The notes beneath the pieces are model-generated. The model did not search any database, was not told where the DNA came from, and saw only the letters and a program-made list of their open reading frames with translations. A stretch of DNA of 64,000 nt from Schistocephalus solidus (Eukaryota; Platyhelminthes; Cestoda; Diphyllobothriidea; Diphyllobothriidae), in NCBI GenBank assembly GCA_017591395.1, contig WEDG01004911.1:62001-126000 (forward strand), written 5' to 3'. This document shows positions 47,406 through 59,589 of this stretch, one piece after another (position 1 is the first letter of the stretch; the number at the start of each line of letters is the position of its first letter). The position numbers and the translations under genes were made by a program.

Positions 47406-48990
47406 GAACTATCGCCGCAGGATCAACCACTTCTAAATCAATGTTGATATGAACTTAGGAAGTTATTCTCTTCAATATGCCTCATCAGTTCCGTTTTGAT
47501 TATCTTCTCCACCATTTTGCAACAGATATTTCTGAGGCTGACTGGTTTGAATCTATTTGGTGATGTCCTCTCTCCTCCTTTATAGATGGGGGTTAGGTTG
47601 GTGAGTTTCCACTTAGTGCGCAGAGCCCCCACCCCCATCAAACTTTCAATGATCTTGGAGAGCAGAGAGGCCAGTTGGTCGGTTAGTTCATTCAGAATAT
47701 TTGCAGACATGCCATCCAAGCCAGGCGATTAAGTGAACTGTAGGTGCTTCAGGGTTTCCTTAGTGTGTCTGTTGGGAATATCATCGTGCTTATTTTATCT
47801 GTAGGTGTGCAATAGTTTGGTTTTCTTCCTTCTCAAAAGACAGCTCCTCTGTAAACATATACATAAAGAAATTAGATATGAGGTTGCCTTATCAGAGTTA
47901 TCGGTTATCTTGTGTCCCTGATAATCTAAAGGCTATTAGACTCCCGATTTCGTTTTGCCTAATTCACTTTAGAAAAAAAAATTTCAATTTTGGTCGTATG
48001 CCTTTGACTTTTTCTGACTCAAAGGCTGACCTTTCTTTTCTAAGAAGATTTAGCCACCGAACTCGCGAAATAATTGCTCGAGTTTTCGATACCTGGCGTA
48101 TGTTCTCCACCAGCTTCTTTTCTTCTTGAGATTCCTGTTTATATTGATGTCACCCACTTGGTTCGGGAGACGTATGATATCCTTTAAAGTGGACATCAGC
48201 TCTCCTAAAATTGCTAAATCAAGTTCCCATCGAATAAACGGGCAGCACTTGGGTCAGGGACGTGTGCAGGTCTCCAGTCTATCTCGTTTATTAGCTATTT
48301 TATTTGGTATCATCCCCTTTCCGTACATTTCTCTCCCTAACTAATCGAAGTTCGGGAACAGAAAAAATAAGTGTACTTTCAAGCAATGAACATTTCGTTC
48401 AAGAGGCGCATATGAACTTAAACCATGGATGTAATTATCGTCTCTACTACTAATGAGATCCAAACAGCTTGACTGCTGCCTATTTCGGGACCGAAGGTGG
48501 ATTGTGACGTGTTGGGTTAGGAACTCGTCAATTACTATCCGAAGTAATTTCTGTTTAAAAGGAATTTTCTGATTACGAGCAGAATATCGATTCCCAATCG
48601 ATGTCCGAGGAGTTGAAATCTCCAAGTATTACTACGAACTTGCTACGGCAGATTTGCGGTAACTCCATCCTGAGGGAAAATATACCATGGCCATAAAGAG
48701 GTCCAGTTAGTTTAGGACTTTCAAATGACAATTAAGTAGTTCCAACAGCGTTTTCTTATTCGGTGATGGCCCATCCGGAAGACAGCTAATGCCAGCTGGT
48801 ATAAACATTAGGATTCCTCCTCCCCTACTTCCGTTTCAGTTCATGTGGATAAGGTGAAATCCGTCTAGCCTGACATCTGGTATAGCTATGAAGTCAGGTT
48901 GTAAATGGTTCACGACCAGTTTGATTTCATCCATTTTGCAAATTTGTGAATATCATTATCATCTTGTTTCATTCTCTCGATCTCGGGTAA
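47406..48990 (-). pseudogene. CR1-like element E, endonuclease and RT start (part 1)
   Basis: Minus-strand 5' part of the same element. The endonuclease begins with 'MDEIKLVVNHLQPDFIAI' near 48930 and continues through 'LDLISSRDDNYIHGLSSYAP' near 48450. A spacer region follows (47870-48340). Then the RT fingers: 'LTPIYKGGERTSPNRFKPVS' near 47580-47540, 'NICCKMVEKIIK' and 'FLSSYQH' at 47438. Stops and frameshifts lie between these parts. Together with 45490-46611 it makes a decayed but nearly full-length ORF2. Confidence 0.8.
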
Positions 48991-50030
48991 TTGTTTGTTT
49001 GTCTTTCGCCTGACGATTATTGTTGGATATTTCAAAGGTTATATCCTGCCCCGTGTTTGGTTTCAAATTAATAAGCAGTTGGTAGGGTTGTTCCCCGGTG
49101 AAACTGCCGTAAATTTCAGTGGATAATCCAGAAAAATAGCGCATCGTTTCTATGATTTTATTGTGATATATTTTCAGGTTCCTTTCCCCTCGCATTGATG
49201 TCTTTTCCGTTCTGTTACCAGTGTCCTCGTTTTCAGCCGATCAATGAAAGACTAGCACTAATGAAAAAAACACTCCAAGATGATTGTTTCGCAGCCTGGA
49301 ATTTCGAGCCAGCGGTAGATCTACCTGCTGATTGCTTCTCAAGACGACTTTCAATTACCTTATTCGCACCTCCTGGATTTCATTTCTAACGAGAGGCCAC
49401 AATCTAAAGATCTTTTGGAGTTCGATTACCACACTCAGTTCTTGAGTATCATTCAATAAATTTTGGAATGTCAACAGATCCTGTTTTACCCTTTATTTTG
49501 GGTTTCCCACAATAGCCTCGGGGCCCCCTGAACTACAAGACAGATAATTTTTTCAGGCAACGAACATGTGTATGCATCCTGCTTTCGTTAAGTGATGGAG
49601 GGATGAAGCAGATACTTTTTTACTGCCTTTATTACGGTGTTCATGATTGCCCTTCATCGGTGAGTCTGCTGGTTGATGTTCAGACATCGCTTTGGATCTT
49701 TCAAACCCCGCAAGATATTCTGATACTGCGTTCGCTCGAATAGCTCCCGGGAGCCTACACATATGTTTATGGCATCCAGGTCTACCGATAAGTCACAGGC
49801 ATCTGGAGTGAACACGTTTATGCTATTACTTCACAGGCTTCCACGATTTGTTTCATTGTATCCCGATGGACACGTATAGCACGCGTTGCTGGCGCTCCTT
49901 CATGATGTTGAATATACCTCACGATTACTGTTTGCTTTTTTCCAGGGGCCATTTATCGCTGATTTACTTTTGTGCAAACGGATACTGTGAGCCCCGGATT
50001 TGCCAAGCCTAGGGAAATGCAAGGCATAGT
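48991..50030. other. No recognisable gene
   Basis: May contain the 5' leader of element E near its left end. Short open frames only (60-80 codons), none with known motifs. Confidence 0.35.
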
Positions 50031-50410
50031 GATAAATAAATAAATTGTATATTTAAGGCCCAGAGGGCCCCATCATTAAAAACTTCGTACCGTGGTTTTA
50101 ATAAATACAAAGTGGATAATTGCTGCACTATGTGAGCATCCATATGAACAGCGGAAATGAGTAGTATGGTAAACATATCCGATTCAAAACGATTTGCCAT
50201 TTTTAAAACAAAAGTCAACAATCTTTGGCATATACGGTGAACTAGAAAAGAAGCAGTAAAAAAATACTCCTCGGGTTAAATCGGAGGTGGAGTTCAGCGA
50301 GCCGCCAATTTAAAAAAATAGGAGAAAAAAAACTGCTTCACTAAAAAATTAATAGCTAAATGCTAATAGCTAAATAGCAATGAGATTTTGCTGACAACGT
50401 ATGAGGGTTC
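50031..50410 (-). repeat. Dispersed repeat family 1, copy 3
   Basis: Begins with the CR1-like 3' terminal motif 'ttgtatatttaaggcccaga' (compare 42687) and further right matches 46790-46850: 'gtgaa.t.gaaaa.aggcagt.aaaaaa' and 'ggaggc.gagttca..g.gcc'. This links family 1 to a CR1-like 3' end. More diverged than copies 1 and 2. Confidence 0.55.
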
Positions 50411-50818
50411 GGAAAGCTCCTTGTCGGGTGAGAGATAATATAGCAGTCAGAGCTATTGTTTATAAACACCAGTGGAGGTGAGAGAGGACGAAATCATCGT
50501 AGACAACTTGGTCGAAACGAAGGGGGGACAGTAAAGGTCACGAGATCATCATCGAGATGCGACCTTGCTGACTGCATAGTCCATCACCAAAGAGGCGAAA
50601 CCATCAGAACCCACCTTGATCATCAACAGAACCTGGAGACTATCGTCAGGGTTGCAAATTCGGAGGAAAGTATCAAGGTTGTCAAGAGTCGGTAATGCTA
50701 GTTTAAAAGGAGGGGAAAAAAAGTGAATGCAAAGATTGACTCTGCAGAGGATGATGGAAATATAATTAGAGACCAATATAATATCAAGGGAGCTGCCTCA
50801 AAAACCAGGAGGGCCCTT
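50411..50818. other. Probable 3' UTR of element F; no gene
   Basis: Lies 3' of the next element on the minus strand. Two overlapping short frames on opposite strands, no domain. Confidence 0.35.
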
Positions 50819-52560
50819 TTAAAAATCCAAAAGTTGCGAGTTTGGGAAGGAAACAGACAATAAGGACTTTATATCTTCCGAAGTTAAATGTTTGCGTACT
50901 TTGGTTTTGAAAATAGCTAATGTAGACGACAACCTAATTTGCAGTGGAAGATTATTCCATATAAAAGCATATTTAGAGGCAAAAAACTGAGACCGGTTAG
51001 TTGTGGAGCTACGGGGTAGTGAAATGATCATGGAGGAATTACGAGTGACATAGGGTCGATCTACCGGAGTGAGAGCGTTAATTCGTGGGAGATTTGGGCT
51101 AGTGTTAATGGGAAACAGGAAGCAGAGACCGGCTTCGAGTCCTCTAACCCACAGAAATTTAATGTTTGCTAACTGGCATCTATCCGTATAAGAGATACTG
51201 AATCCAGGAAGAGAAAATAGTCTTCGAGTAAAAACCCTCTGAACTTTTTCAATCGTACTGCGATCAGAGGCGTTCATAAGCCCAAAGAAGGGACAGCAGT
51301 ATTCTAGGATAGGAAGAACAAACATGCGGTATAGGTTTAACTTTATTTCCGGAAGGAAGAAATTATGTGATATAAAACCACATACCTGTGCAGCCTTTGC
51401 AGAAATTCAATCTGCATGAGGCGATAATGCTAGCTTATTTGTGTAACTTAGACCTAAGTCTTTTATGGTTGATCGTTCTAAAAGTGTACTATTTTAAAAT
51501 ACTAGGGGTCCAGGCAGCTTGGCGGGGCCAAAACACATGAAACTACTCTTGGATGGAGAAAATTCCATCTGCCAACTAGAGCTCCAACGTGAGAGCATAA
51601 GTAGATCAGTGTTGATTTTATCAATGCAACTATTGGCAGTGTCTTTAGAAAATGAATAAATGCACTTGAGCTCGTCAGCGTAAACGAAATTTTGTTAATT
51701 TGTGAGTAAAGTTGAAATTTCGTTTATGTAAAGAATGAAGAGAAGGGGACCAAAAACCGTGCCTTGAAAAACACCACTCGTGATCGGCTGAGGCCTCGAA
51801 TAGCTTTTACCTACTAAGACGTTCTGGCTGCGGTTAGACAAGTAGGAACCAATGAAGTCAAGGAGAGGAGGCCGGATGCCGAGGGCTTCCAGTTTCACCA
51901 GAAGACGTCTGTGCGGTACCTTGTCAAAGGCTTTGCTCAGGTCAAAGTAGATCACAACCACTGACTGCTGCTCATTACGAAGGGAAGTGACGAGTTTAAG
52001 AAAAGCTAAGTGACACACTTCGCATGATCTCCCAGGTAGAAAAACATATCGCGAGTCGCTTAAGAGCTTATTTTCTAAGCAAAAGTCGAGAATTTGATTG
52101 AAGATAATTTTTCAAGAAGTTTTGCTAGAGCCGGGGTTTTGTGAACGTCTCGATAATTATTTACATCCTTGTCTATTTTCTTTTTGGTCCCCTGCATTTC
52201 AACTGACTCAAAGGTTTGTTCTGATGACTTCGTTCTTTTTCTCTTTTTGTTTCGCTAAAACATTGTGCCCATCGACCTTTACCGTTTACTTGTAATGTTT
52301 ATAATCTAGCACGCTGATGTTTTTAGCTCTTTGAATGGTCTTTTTGGTATTTGGTTTTGTTATGTTTGATGAGCACTGTTTTTATTTCCGAGAGGAGATC
52401 GTGGTCTCCTTCTAAGCTCAAAACTCTTGTTCTGAGTTCTTGGCATCCAACACAGCCCTTTATTGTTTATCTTTCTTGTAATCCATTTCAGGAGCCTACT
52501 GGTTTAGTAAATATTACTGATAAGGGGTTCTTCTTGGCCAGTCTAGAGTGACCTGAGGGT
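50819..52560 (-). pseudogene. CR1/jockey-like element F: RT and C-terminal domain
   Basis: Minus-strand ORF2 with few breaks. From the 5' side: 'NYR.V.KTPALAKLLEKL' near 52150 (RT finger), 'VVVIYFDLSKAFDKVPHRRL' near 51960-51900 (motif A, intact Asp), 'SGVFQGTVFGPLLFILYIN' near 51780-51720, and 'FVYADELKC' near 51685, where the second Asp of the catalytic pair is Glu. Then 'WQMEFSPSKSSFMCFG' near 51560, 'MFVLPILEYCCPFF' at 51325 and a complete C-terminal region ending 'FPNSQLLDF' at 50819. Stops fall near 51690, 51490 and 51400. The N-terminal endonuclease is missing (5' truncation near 52560). It belongs to a different family from element E. Confidence 0.85.
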
Positions 52561-52899
52561 TTCCGGTAAGATTTTTTATATGAAATCCAAAATGGTTTAC
52601 AAAGGTCAGCTAGATCATTAGTTTTGGAGTATGCGCAATATTTGTCTGCTGGCTGCCGAGTCTTGGCTGAGCAACCAAGAGCGTCAGTTGCTAATCGACA
52701 GGTTAGTGTTTCAAATATCGGTCAAGGCAACAAATTTTGTCAAGCATAGTTGGGTCGTTAAAATTTGCGTTTCCCATGCCAGCAAGATATAAACTCGAAT
52801 TCATTAATTTTAATGGGCAGATAAATTATCAACTGACTAGTTTACTGAGCGCAATAAGAAGCACTTTTCCGAAACGAATTAAGTATCAATTGCTGGTAT
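52561..52899. other. No recognisable gene
   Basis: AT-rich spacer between element F and the Penelope-like element. Nothing recognised. Confidence 0.4.
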
Positions 52900-54120
52900 A
52901 AAGGAAAGAACAACTCAGTCTTTGAAGCGAGTTTGTCAGTAGTTTTCGGTTCCTTGTTGATGGCCGACGATTTTTCTGGCGGAAGACTATTTTCTGAAGC
53001 CAATAATTGTCGGTTTTCACAGAAATCCAAAGGAAACTAAGCTACTCACTTTGTTTAGGTTCTGATAGCGATTGTCTGGATTGAAATCATATCGTGCCTA
53101 ACGATCACGATATCTTTCAGCACTTGTAAGCTGAACGTCATAAAACACGGACGTCAAATGATCCAATTTCAAATTATTTCCCCGAGGCGTGACTTCGGGC
53201 ACAGAATATTGACCAAAATATCGAAAACACTTGGAGACGAGCAAATTTCAAACCGAAGAGCGTTCTTATCCAGCTTCGTTTGTGAACCACCGGAGGTTGC
53301 TGGGAAAGTTGACGACCCGTATGGTGTTCTTTAACTTCCTTTAAACTGTCATCCCTATTTCACCGTTTGGATTTTGCGCGAAGAGGACATCGAGGAAAGG
53401 AAGCTGCTGCTCTTTATCTTCTTTCCTCTTGTAAATTGAAATCAGGGAAGATTCAATGGAGCAAATTATGAACGCTTATGTGTCGTTTACGTAATGGCGC
53501 CAAATAACAGGCTCAATTTGGACGAAGGTAAGATTTTCTAGCACCTATAGGACCAGATCTGCTACCAAACTGGAGATCGGGAAACCTACGGGGGTTCTTC
53601 TGATCCACTCATAGGTTTCTCCAGCAAAGTCAAATTAAGTTTTTTGGCATTATTTGAACAGTTTCATGAGGTTTTCACTTTTAAGTGGACTCTGAGGCTC
53701 GTCTTATGCCTCTTCAAGTCTCTTGCGTAAGATTGTCTACGCAAAATGCTGTGGGTGGATGAAAATATCGAAGTCACGTCGGAAGAGATCAGGCTTTCGT
53801 CCGATTGGATGGCTTAACCATGCAGGTCTACGAGGAGTTGAGAGGGTGATCGTACTGACATAGCCCTGAAGTTTTGGATTTTCTTTCGAACCCTTCCTCA
53901 AGGACAACTGCTGTTGCAATTGTCTATGATAAGGTTTCGAGAGAGAATCTGAAACATCAATCCAATAAACACCATGTTCCATTGATGGCCTCTTCTTCTT
54001 CTTTTTTTCTTCTGCTGAGCTGCTACTGAAACTCGCCCGTTAGCTTCTATTGGGTTTAGAACTATTGGCAGATGAAAAGTCAATAACAGGTGGTTGGTAG
54101 TAGGGTTTAAAATATTTGGG
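52900..54120 (-). pseudogene. Penelope-like element, RT domain, decayed
   Basis: Minus-strand RT islands in several frames: 'SDESLISSDVTSIFSS' near 53800-53760 (motif A region), 'LLEKPMSGSEEPP' and 'VGFPISSLVADLVL' near 53600-53550 (the usual 'GTPMGSPIS' box), 'FVQIEPVIWRHYVNDT' near 53520-53475 where 'YVDD' has become 'YVND', and 'QLPFLDVLFAQNPNGEI' near 53410-53360. After that comes a readable but shifted 'HHTGRQLSQQPPVVHKRSW' region. The GIY-YIG part should follow toward 52900 but is not clear. Diverged from the 26.8-29.1 kb element. Confidence 0.75.
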
Positions 54121-54891
54121 GATAACATTTTCTGATATGAAAAACATCGAACGGAATAAATCGGGATAGGCTTGTTGGCAGTAAGCGAGGAAAGTGGGGG
54201 TTAGAACGCTGATCTAGTTTAGAAGGGGTGGGCAGACCTTTAAAGGAAACCTGAAATTGGATGGGGGTTAGGACCATTCACATAAAACTAATGGTTCTAG
54301 TTGCTCCAAATCCTGACTCGCGAGTAAGGTTAGCGTTGAAACGATCAACTTCATTACTCTTTGGATGTGAAATAAAAGGCCATAGATTGGAGCCTAGCGT
54401 GTCAAAACCGCATTTTGTCAGGGTATAACGTGACTCTTAAGGTTCAGAGACGAGATTGGGTGCAAAGGCATAGTCGATGGCAAAGGTGGCAAAGGTTATC
54501 AAATTTAGATCAAGTTTCCTTCACTTTGAAGTGGGAATGGGCATTGTCTTTGAAACGAACCCTGGTTGTTGTGTGGCTCGCGAGATTTCACAGGAAGGAA
54601 AGGAGAACTACGTTTGAATAGGGTAACGGTCGATCGTGACTCCGAAATTAAATGTAAGCTTACGATAGGGTTAAAAGCGGCTGCAGTTGAAGTTCGTGGT
54701 CACGAGGTATGATAAGTTAATGGAGTGGTTGGAAGAGAAGTAGAAGGTAAAGTTCAGAGTATTTTGAACCAGAAATCCAAGGCACTGTATTAATAAGCTC
54801 CTTCTGCATTTCAGAACTAGGACCAGACCTGTTAATATTAGGCCGAGATGTCAATGAGCCCTTTGAGAGGAGAGACACAATTATACCCCAC
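54121..54891. other. No recognisable gene
   Basis: Spacer with short open frames only, up to the 5' end of zinc-finger retrotransposon copy G. Confidence 0.4.
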
Positions 54892-57495
54892 TGGCATTTT
54901 CTGGACTATTTTCTCGTCCGGAGGTGAGATCAATAGGACGTGCTGGTGACCAAGGCGATCCGCGATGCCGATGGTTGGACAGATCACCATCTCGTCATCT
55001 CCCAGATGAGACTCCGACTGCAACCCCGACGAAGGCCCCAAGATAAGCGGCCGCCAGGTAAGTTAAATACACTTTTGTTAAATTTGCTTGCTCACTGTTT
55101 TGATTTCAGCAACCAAATTACCGAGAAGCTGAAGGATCTGCATGCTCCAGCTGATAATGCTACCGTGGAGACACGATGGTGTCAACTGCGAAATGTTATC
55201 CAGTCTATCGCTCTCAAATTCCTCGAACGCGCACACCGTCAACACCAGGACTGGTTTGACGACAATGACGCCAACATCAGCAAATTACTCGCGGAGAAGA
55301 ATGGACTACACAAAGCCTACATGGACCTCCGGATTGACGCCACCAAAGCAGCCTTCTTCAGATGCCGGCGGCTTGTACAGCAACGGCTGCGGCGATGCAG
55401 GATGCCTGAATGATCCGAAAAGCTGAGGAAATCCAGGGGTATGCAGACCACAATAAAATGAAAAACTTTTTCAAAGCCATCAAGGGGACTGCAACGCTGC
55501 TCAGCTCTGACGGCATAAAACGGCTGACAGATAAATCGCAAATTCCGAAGCGCTGAGCCGAGCACTTCAGAAGTGTCCTTAATTGCTCATCAGGCATCTC
55601 CGATGCTGCCATTGACCAGCTCCCTCAAGTGGACACCAACAATGACCTGGATCTGCCGCCTTCCCTACCAGACACCATCCGTGCCTTGCAGCAGATTTCC
55701 AGGATCCGACGCAATCCCACCGGACATCTACAAGCACGGTGGGCCCCAGCTGATGGCAGAACTCACAACACTCTTCCAGGAGATGTGGCGCCAAGGACAA
55801 GTTTCTCAGAATTTCAAAGACGCGACCATCGTCAATCTCTACAAACGGAAGGGGAACTGACAACTCTGTGATAATCACAGAAACATCTCGTTGCTCAACA
55901 TCGCCGGGAAGATCTTCGCCCGTAACCTTCTCAATCATCTGAACGGTCACCTAGAGCAGAGCCTGCTCCCGGAAAACCAATGTGGCTTCTACCGACACCG
56001 TGGAACAACCGATATGATCTTTGCCACCCGCCAGCTACAAGAGAAGTGCCAGGAGATGCGAACTCACCTATACACTACATTCGTGGATATGGCGAAAGCC
56101 TTTGACACGGTGAATCGCGACGGACTGTGGAAAGTCATGCAGAAATTCGGCTGTCCTGAGCGGTTCACGCACATGGTGCGTCAGCTTCATTACGGGATGA
56201 CGGTGCGCGTCACTGACAACGGGACGGTATCCGAAGCATTCGCAGTGACCAACGGAGTGAAGCAGGGCTGCGTATTGGCTCCCACCCTGTTCAGTCTCAT
56301 GTTCTCGGCTATGCTGATGGACGCCTACCATGATGAACATTCTGAGATCCGCATCGCCTACAGAACTGACGGGCACCTTCTCAACAGTCAGCGTATGCAG
56401 GCTTCAACGCGCGTGTCTTCTGGTACAGTCCATGACTTGCTCTTCGCGGACGACTGCGCCCTTAACACCGTGATGGAGGAGAACATGCGAAGGAGTATAA
56501 ACTTCTGCGCCGATTTTGGATTAACAATCAGTACAGCCAAAACGGTTGTCATGCCCCAGCCACCACTCAGCGCGGAATACAATGCTCCCCAAATCAATTT
56601 CAAAGGTGCTCAACTGAAAAACGTGGAAACCTTCGCTTATCTAGGAAGCACGCTGTCACGCAACACGAGAATCGATGCCGAGTTTGCCCAACGGATCTCC
56701 AAAGATAGTCCGGCCTTCGGCCGGCTGCAGGCCTCCGTGTGGAATCGCCACGGTATTCACCCGAACATCAAACTGAAGATGTACAAGGCCGTTGTCTTGA
56801 TGACACTCCTTTACGGAGCGGAGACCTGGACAATCTACTCGAACCAAACCATGAAGCTGAATCACTTCCATCTCAGCTGCCTCCGCAGAATACTGAAGCT
56901 GAGATTGCAAGACAGAATCCCAGATACGGAAGTCCTGGAGCGGACCGGAATCATCAGTATCAACGCCATGCTGAGGCAAGTGCAACTGCGATGGATCGGT
57001 CACCTGGTAATAATGGACGACGAGCGACCTCCCAAACGAATTTTCTACGGAGATGTCACTTCGGGTGCAAGGACACTTTGAAGAAATCGCCGAAGCAACT
57101 GAAAATCAACCCGGCGACCTGGAAGGACCTCGCCCAGGATAGACCGCCATGGAGAAGATCTGTGAAGACTGGTTCAGCAATCTATGAGGCCAACCGGATC
57201 ACCGCCGCCAAGGCCAAAAGAGCGGCACGAACGACACCAGTGCCCCGAACCAACATCGTCGGTGCCTAGGCCCTGCCAACATGCCCGCGCTGTCAACGCA
57301 TCTTCCGCGCGCGAATCGGCCTGGTTTGACGTCTTCGGAGGCAATACACCAACAATCCTACCATTCCAACTTCTACGTCAAATTCTGCCAACCCTCCTTT
57401 AAACTCCCCCACCCTCACTCCTGGCATCAATTCCATTACTCCCACCATCATAGAGACCACATCCCTCTACTCATCGCCTGTTACCCCACCACCTC
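54892..57495 (+). pseudogene. Zinc-finger retrotransposon copy G: EN tail, RT, first finger
   Basis: Plus-strand copy of the element at 12.4-17.0 kb. It starts inside the endonuclease ('WHFLDYFLVRR' near 54890, '[20 protein letters not shown]' at 54940), then the open linker to 55413, a frame break, 'GSDAIPPDIYKHGGPQLMAE' near 55690-55770, and a stop near 55858. Then follows an uninterrupted 396-codon RT segment (55891-57081) with '[14 protein letters not shown]', '[14 protein letters not shown]' and catalytic 'FADD' at 56443-56454. A small deletion near 57060 removes the '[10 protein letters not shown]' part. Finger 1 is present in frame ('[15 protein letters not shown]', about 57283-57330, then a stop). 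Homology ends near 57495, before fingers 2-5 and the 3' UTR. This copy has the best-preserved RT in the window but lacks both ends. Confidence 0.9.
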
Positions 57496-58739
57496 GACAG
57501 GTCTAAGAAAGGGGAAGTTCAATCAATTTTATGGGTTTAAATGGTTGACGCAGAAGGAGGTAAGTCATTTGATATTTCTCCGAACCACTCTCTCATGCAA
57601 TAATTGCCATAATTAAGTCACGGAAAAATGGCTCATCTGGCCTTAGAAAGAAGATTAACACGAAAGTCCTGCGTTATAGAGTTGGAAGGGCTTACAGCAG
57701 TATGAGCTGAAGACACCCTCCGTTAGCATCAAGAGAGCTTCATAATAGAAGCTAGGTATTCCTAACCTGAGCACATACAAGAATTGGGGATTAATCTGGA
57801 GACCGCTTTCGATACAATATGTCCGTTTTTAAAGAAAGTTCAAGACATCAAAATAAGTAGCCCTTGATGTATGGATCTTCTGTGGTAAAAACCGGGAATA
57901 CCATTGGCTAATGAAGATGGTGCATAATTTCTTTCTTCAGATAGTAAATCCTCATTCATTCCTTGTATTATTTATAGTTTCCCGGTGTATCGAGCTGCGT
58001 CTCCCCATATTTTTATATTTTTACCCGTTTAACTCATTTTCTGCCGATAAATTGGATGAGAGTGATAACATGACTTTAAAACCTGTTCGGTGTGTACTGA
58101 GTCAGGAGATTTTCCCAGTGGTTAACATTATCCTGCGCGTGTTACAACCAACGTTTTCGGACGCTATATATTAATTTAAGTAACATGGAGTTGATTTTGG
58201 GCTGACTTGAGTAAACAGCAATGGGAGGGGTTCAGACTGAAAAAAAAACAGTGACTTATAGCACACTTAAGTAACTCAACCAAGCAGAATATAGAACGTA
58301 GGTCATGATTCTGATGAATTATGATAAGCGTTACCGCCTTTGACCAATGATGTGGAGGCGCATAATGATTAATGAACACTGCGCATCTTTTTGTAATTTG
58401 GCATTCTAACGTATGCTTTCTAGAGTTCGATTTGTAACACTACACTATGAGCCACTTTCTCCCTCGTCAACCCGGAAAAGTGTGCAATATATAATTATAT
58501 CGAAACCTAGCGTAAGGTAGTTAAACGTCGCCGACAGGCTCCACGTAATTCAGTTGGATATTTGGTATAATCGTGAAAAGCTCCATCAACGGATTCAGAA
58601 AACGAGTTGGCGAGCAAAGCATGATATAAATACATTATCCTCGGGCTGGGAACGGGGTATAGGTTAAAACATGCAACTAATGATGTTAGTCTTGTCATAA
58701 AGTGAGTCCTGTGAATAGGAGCGTGGTGATAAGAGACAA
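57496..58739. other. No recognisable gene
   Basis: AT-rich; an 87-codon frame on the plus strand (57911-58174) has no known domain. Confidence 0.4.
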
Positions 58740-59490
58740 CTAGTTAAGCGGTAATGAGGGTTTGGTGGAGCCGTTCCAGAAGAGGAGAGGTGAGGGCTCG
58801 GAAGAGAGCATGTATATAAACAAACATTGACTTCGCAAGGCGCGGAGATTGCAGGAGGCCCTTTGCGCGCACAAGGCCGGCTATCTCCACCTGAAAGCGG
58901 TCACTTTCGTTGTTGTTATCGGGCGCTGACCCAGGGACTTGGGGTAGTTTGCTGGACATAACAAATCACACAAATGGCTTCTTTGGGGTCTACACGATGT
59001 GTGCGAACAGTAAAACACACTCCACAGGAGTCAGTAAGGGAATAAATACACAGAGATGTGGTGTGATCTGGCAAACTATCCCTACCTTCTCTGAATAACA
59101 TTTTCACTCATGCTACTGGGAAGGCGAGTGGGCGCCTGTCATAAAGAATAAGGGAAAACCGCCTGATATGACTAAGAAAAGGCGATGAATAGGACACAAA
59201 AGGGCTATTCGCGCACACATTGTTGATTACAGGCATCGTGTGACCCAATGAAGCCTTCAGTGTGATTTATAGTGTTCTCCAAACTATACCAAGTCCCTGA
59301 TTCAGCGTCTGCCAGCAACAGCAAAAGCGACCGCTATCAAGTTCAGGAAGCTGGTCTTTTGTGCACCAAAGAACCCCCCGTAAAAACCACGCTTAGCATG
59401 GCCAACGGTCGTTCAACTGTATACGTTCCTCCGCGCCCTCTCTCCCCTCCGTCCCCCTGCCACCCTGGAACGACGCCAACAAATCATATA
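58740..59490. repeat. Large imperfect inverted repeat
   Basis: Left arm about 58740-59020 and right arm about 59200-59490 are reverse complements with moderate divergence. Read outward from the centre both give 'catcgtgt', 'aagcc', 'gtgtgattt', 'caaacta', 'ccaagtccctg', 'tcagcg', 'aacaacgaaag/aacagcaaaag' and 'gaccgct'. Both arms keep a related open frame starting at matching positions (58959 minus and 59272 plus, 'SKL.QVP.SA'), perhaps by chance or because the arms come from a coding element. It may be a foldback element or an inverted pair of insertions. Confidence 0.65.
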
Positions 59491-59589
59491 AATGTACCGC
59501 TTCGACGAGAATTTATCAAAAGCATGCACATGCTTGAAAAATGAACTACTTATTTGGTAGAAATATAGTATAAACAGTGCACAATTCTA

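Noticed and set aside
55057..55110. A perfect-looking intron (gtaagt ... ttttgatttcag, 52 bases) inside retrotransposon copy G
   Set aside because: The frame runs straight through it ('RPPGKLNTLLLNLLAHCFDF'), the same residues are encoded at this place in copy C, and its length is not a multiple of three, so splicing would break the protein. It is coding sequence that happens to resemble splice sites.
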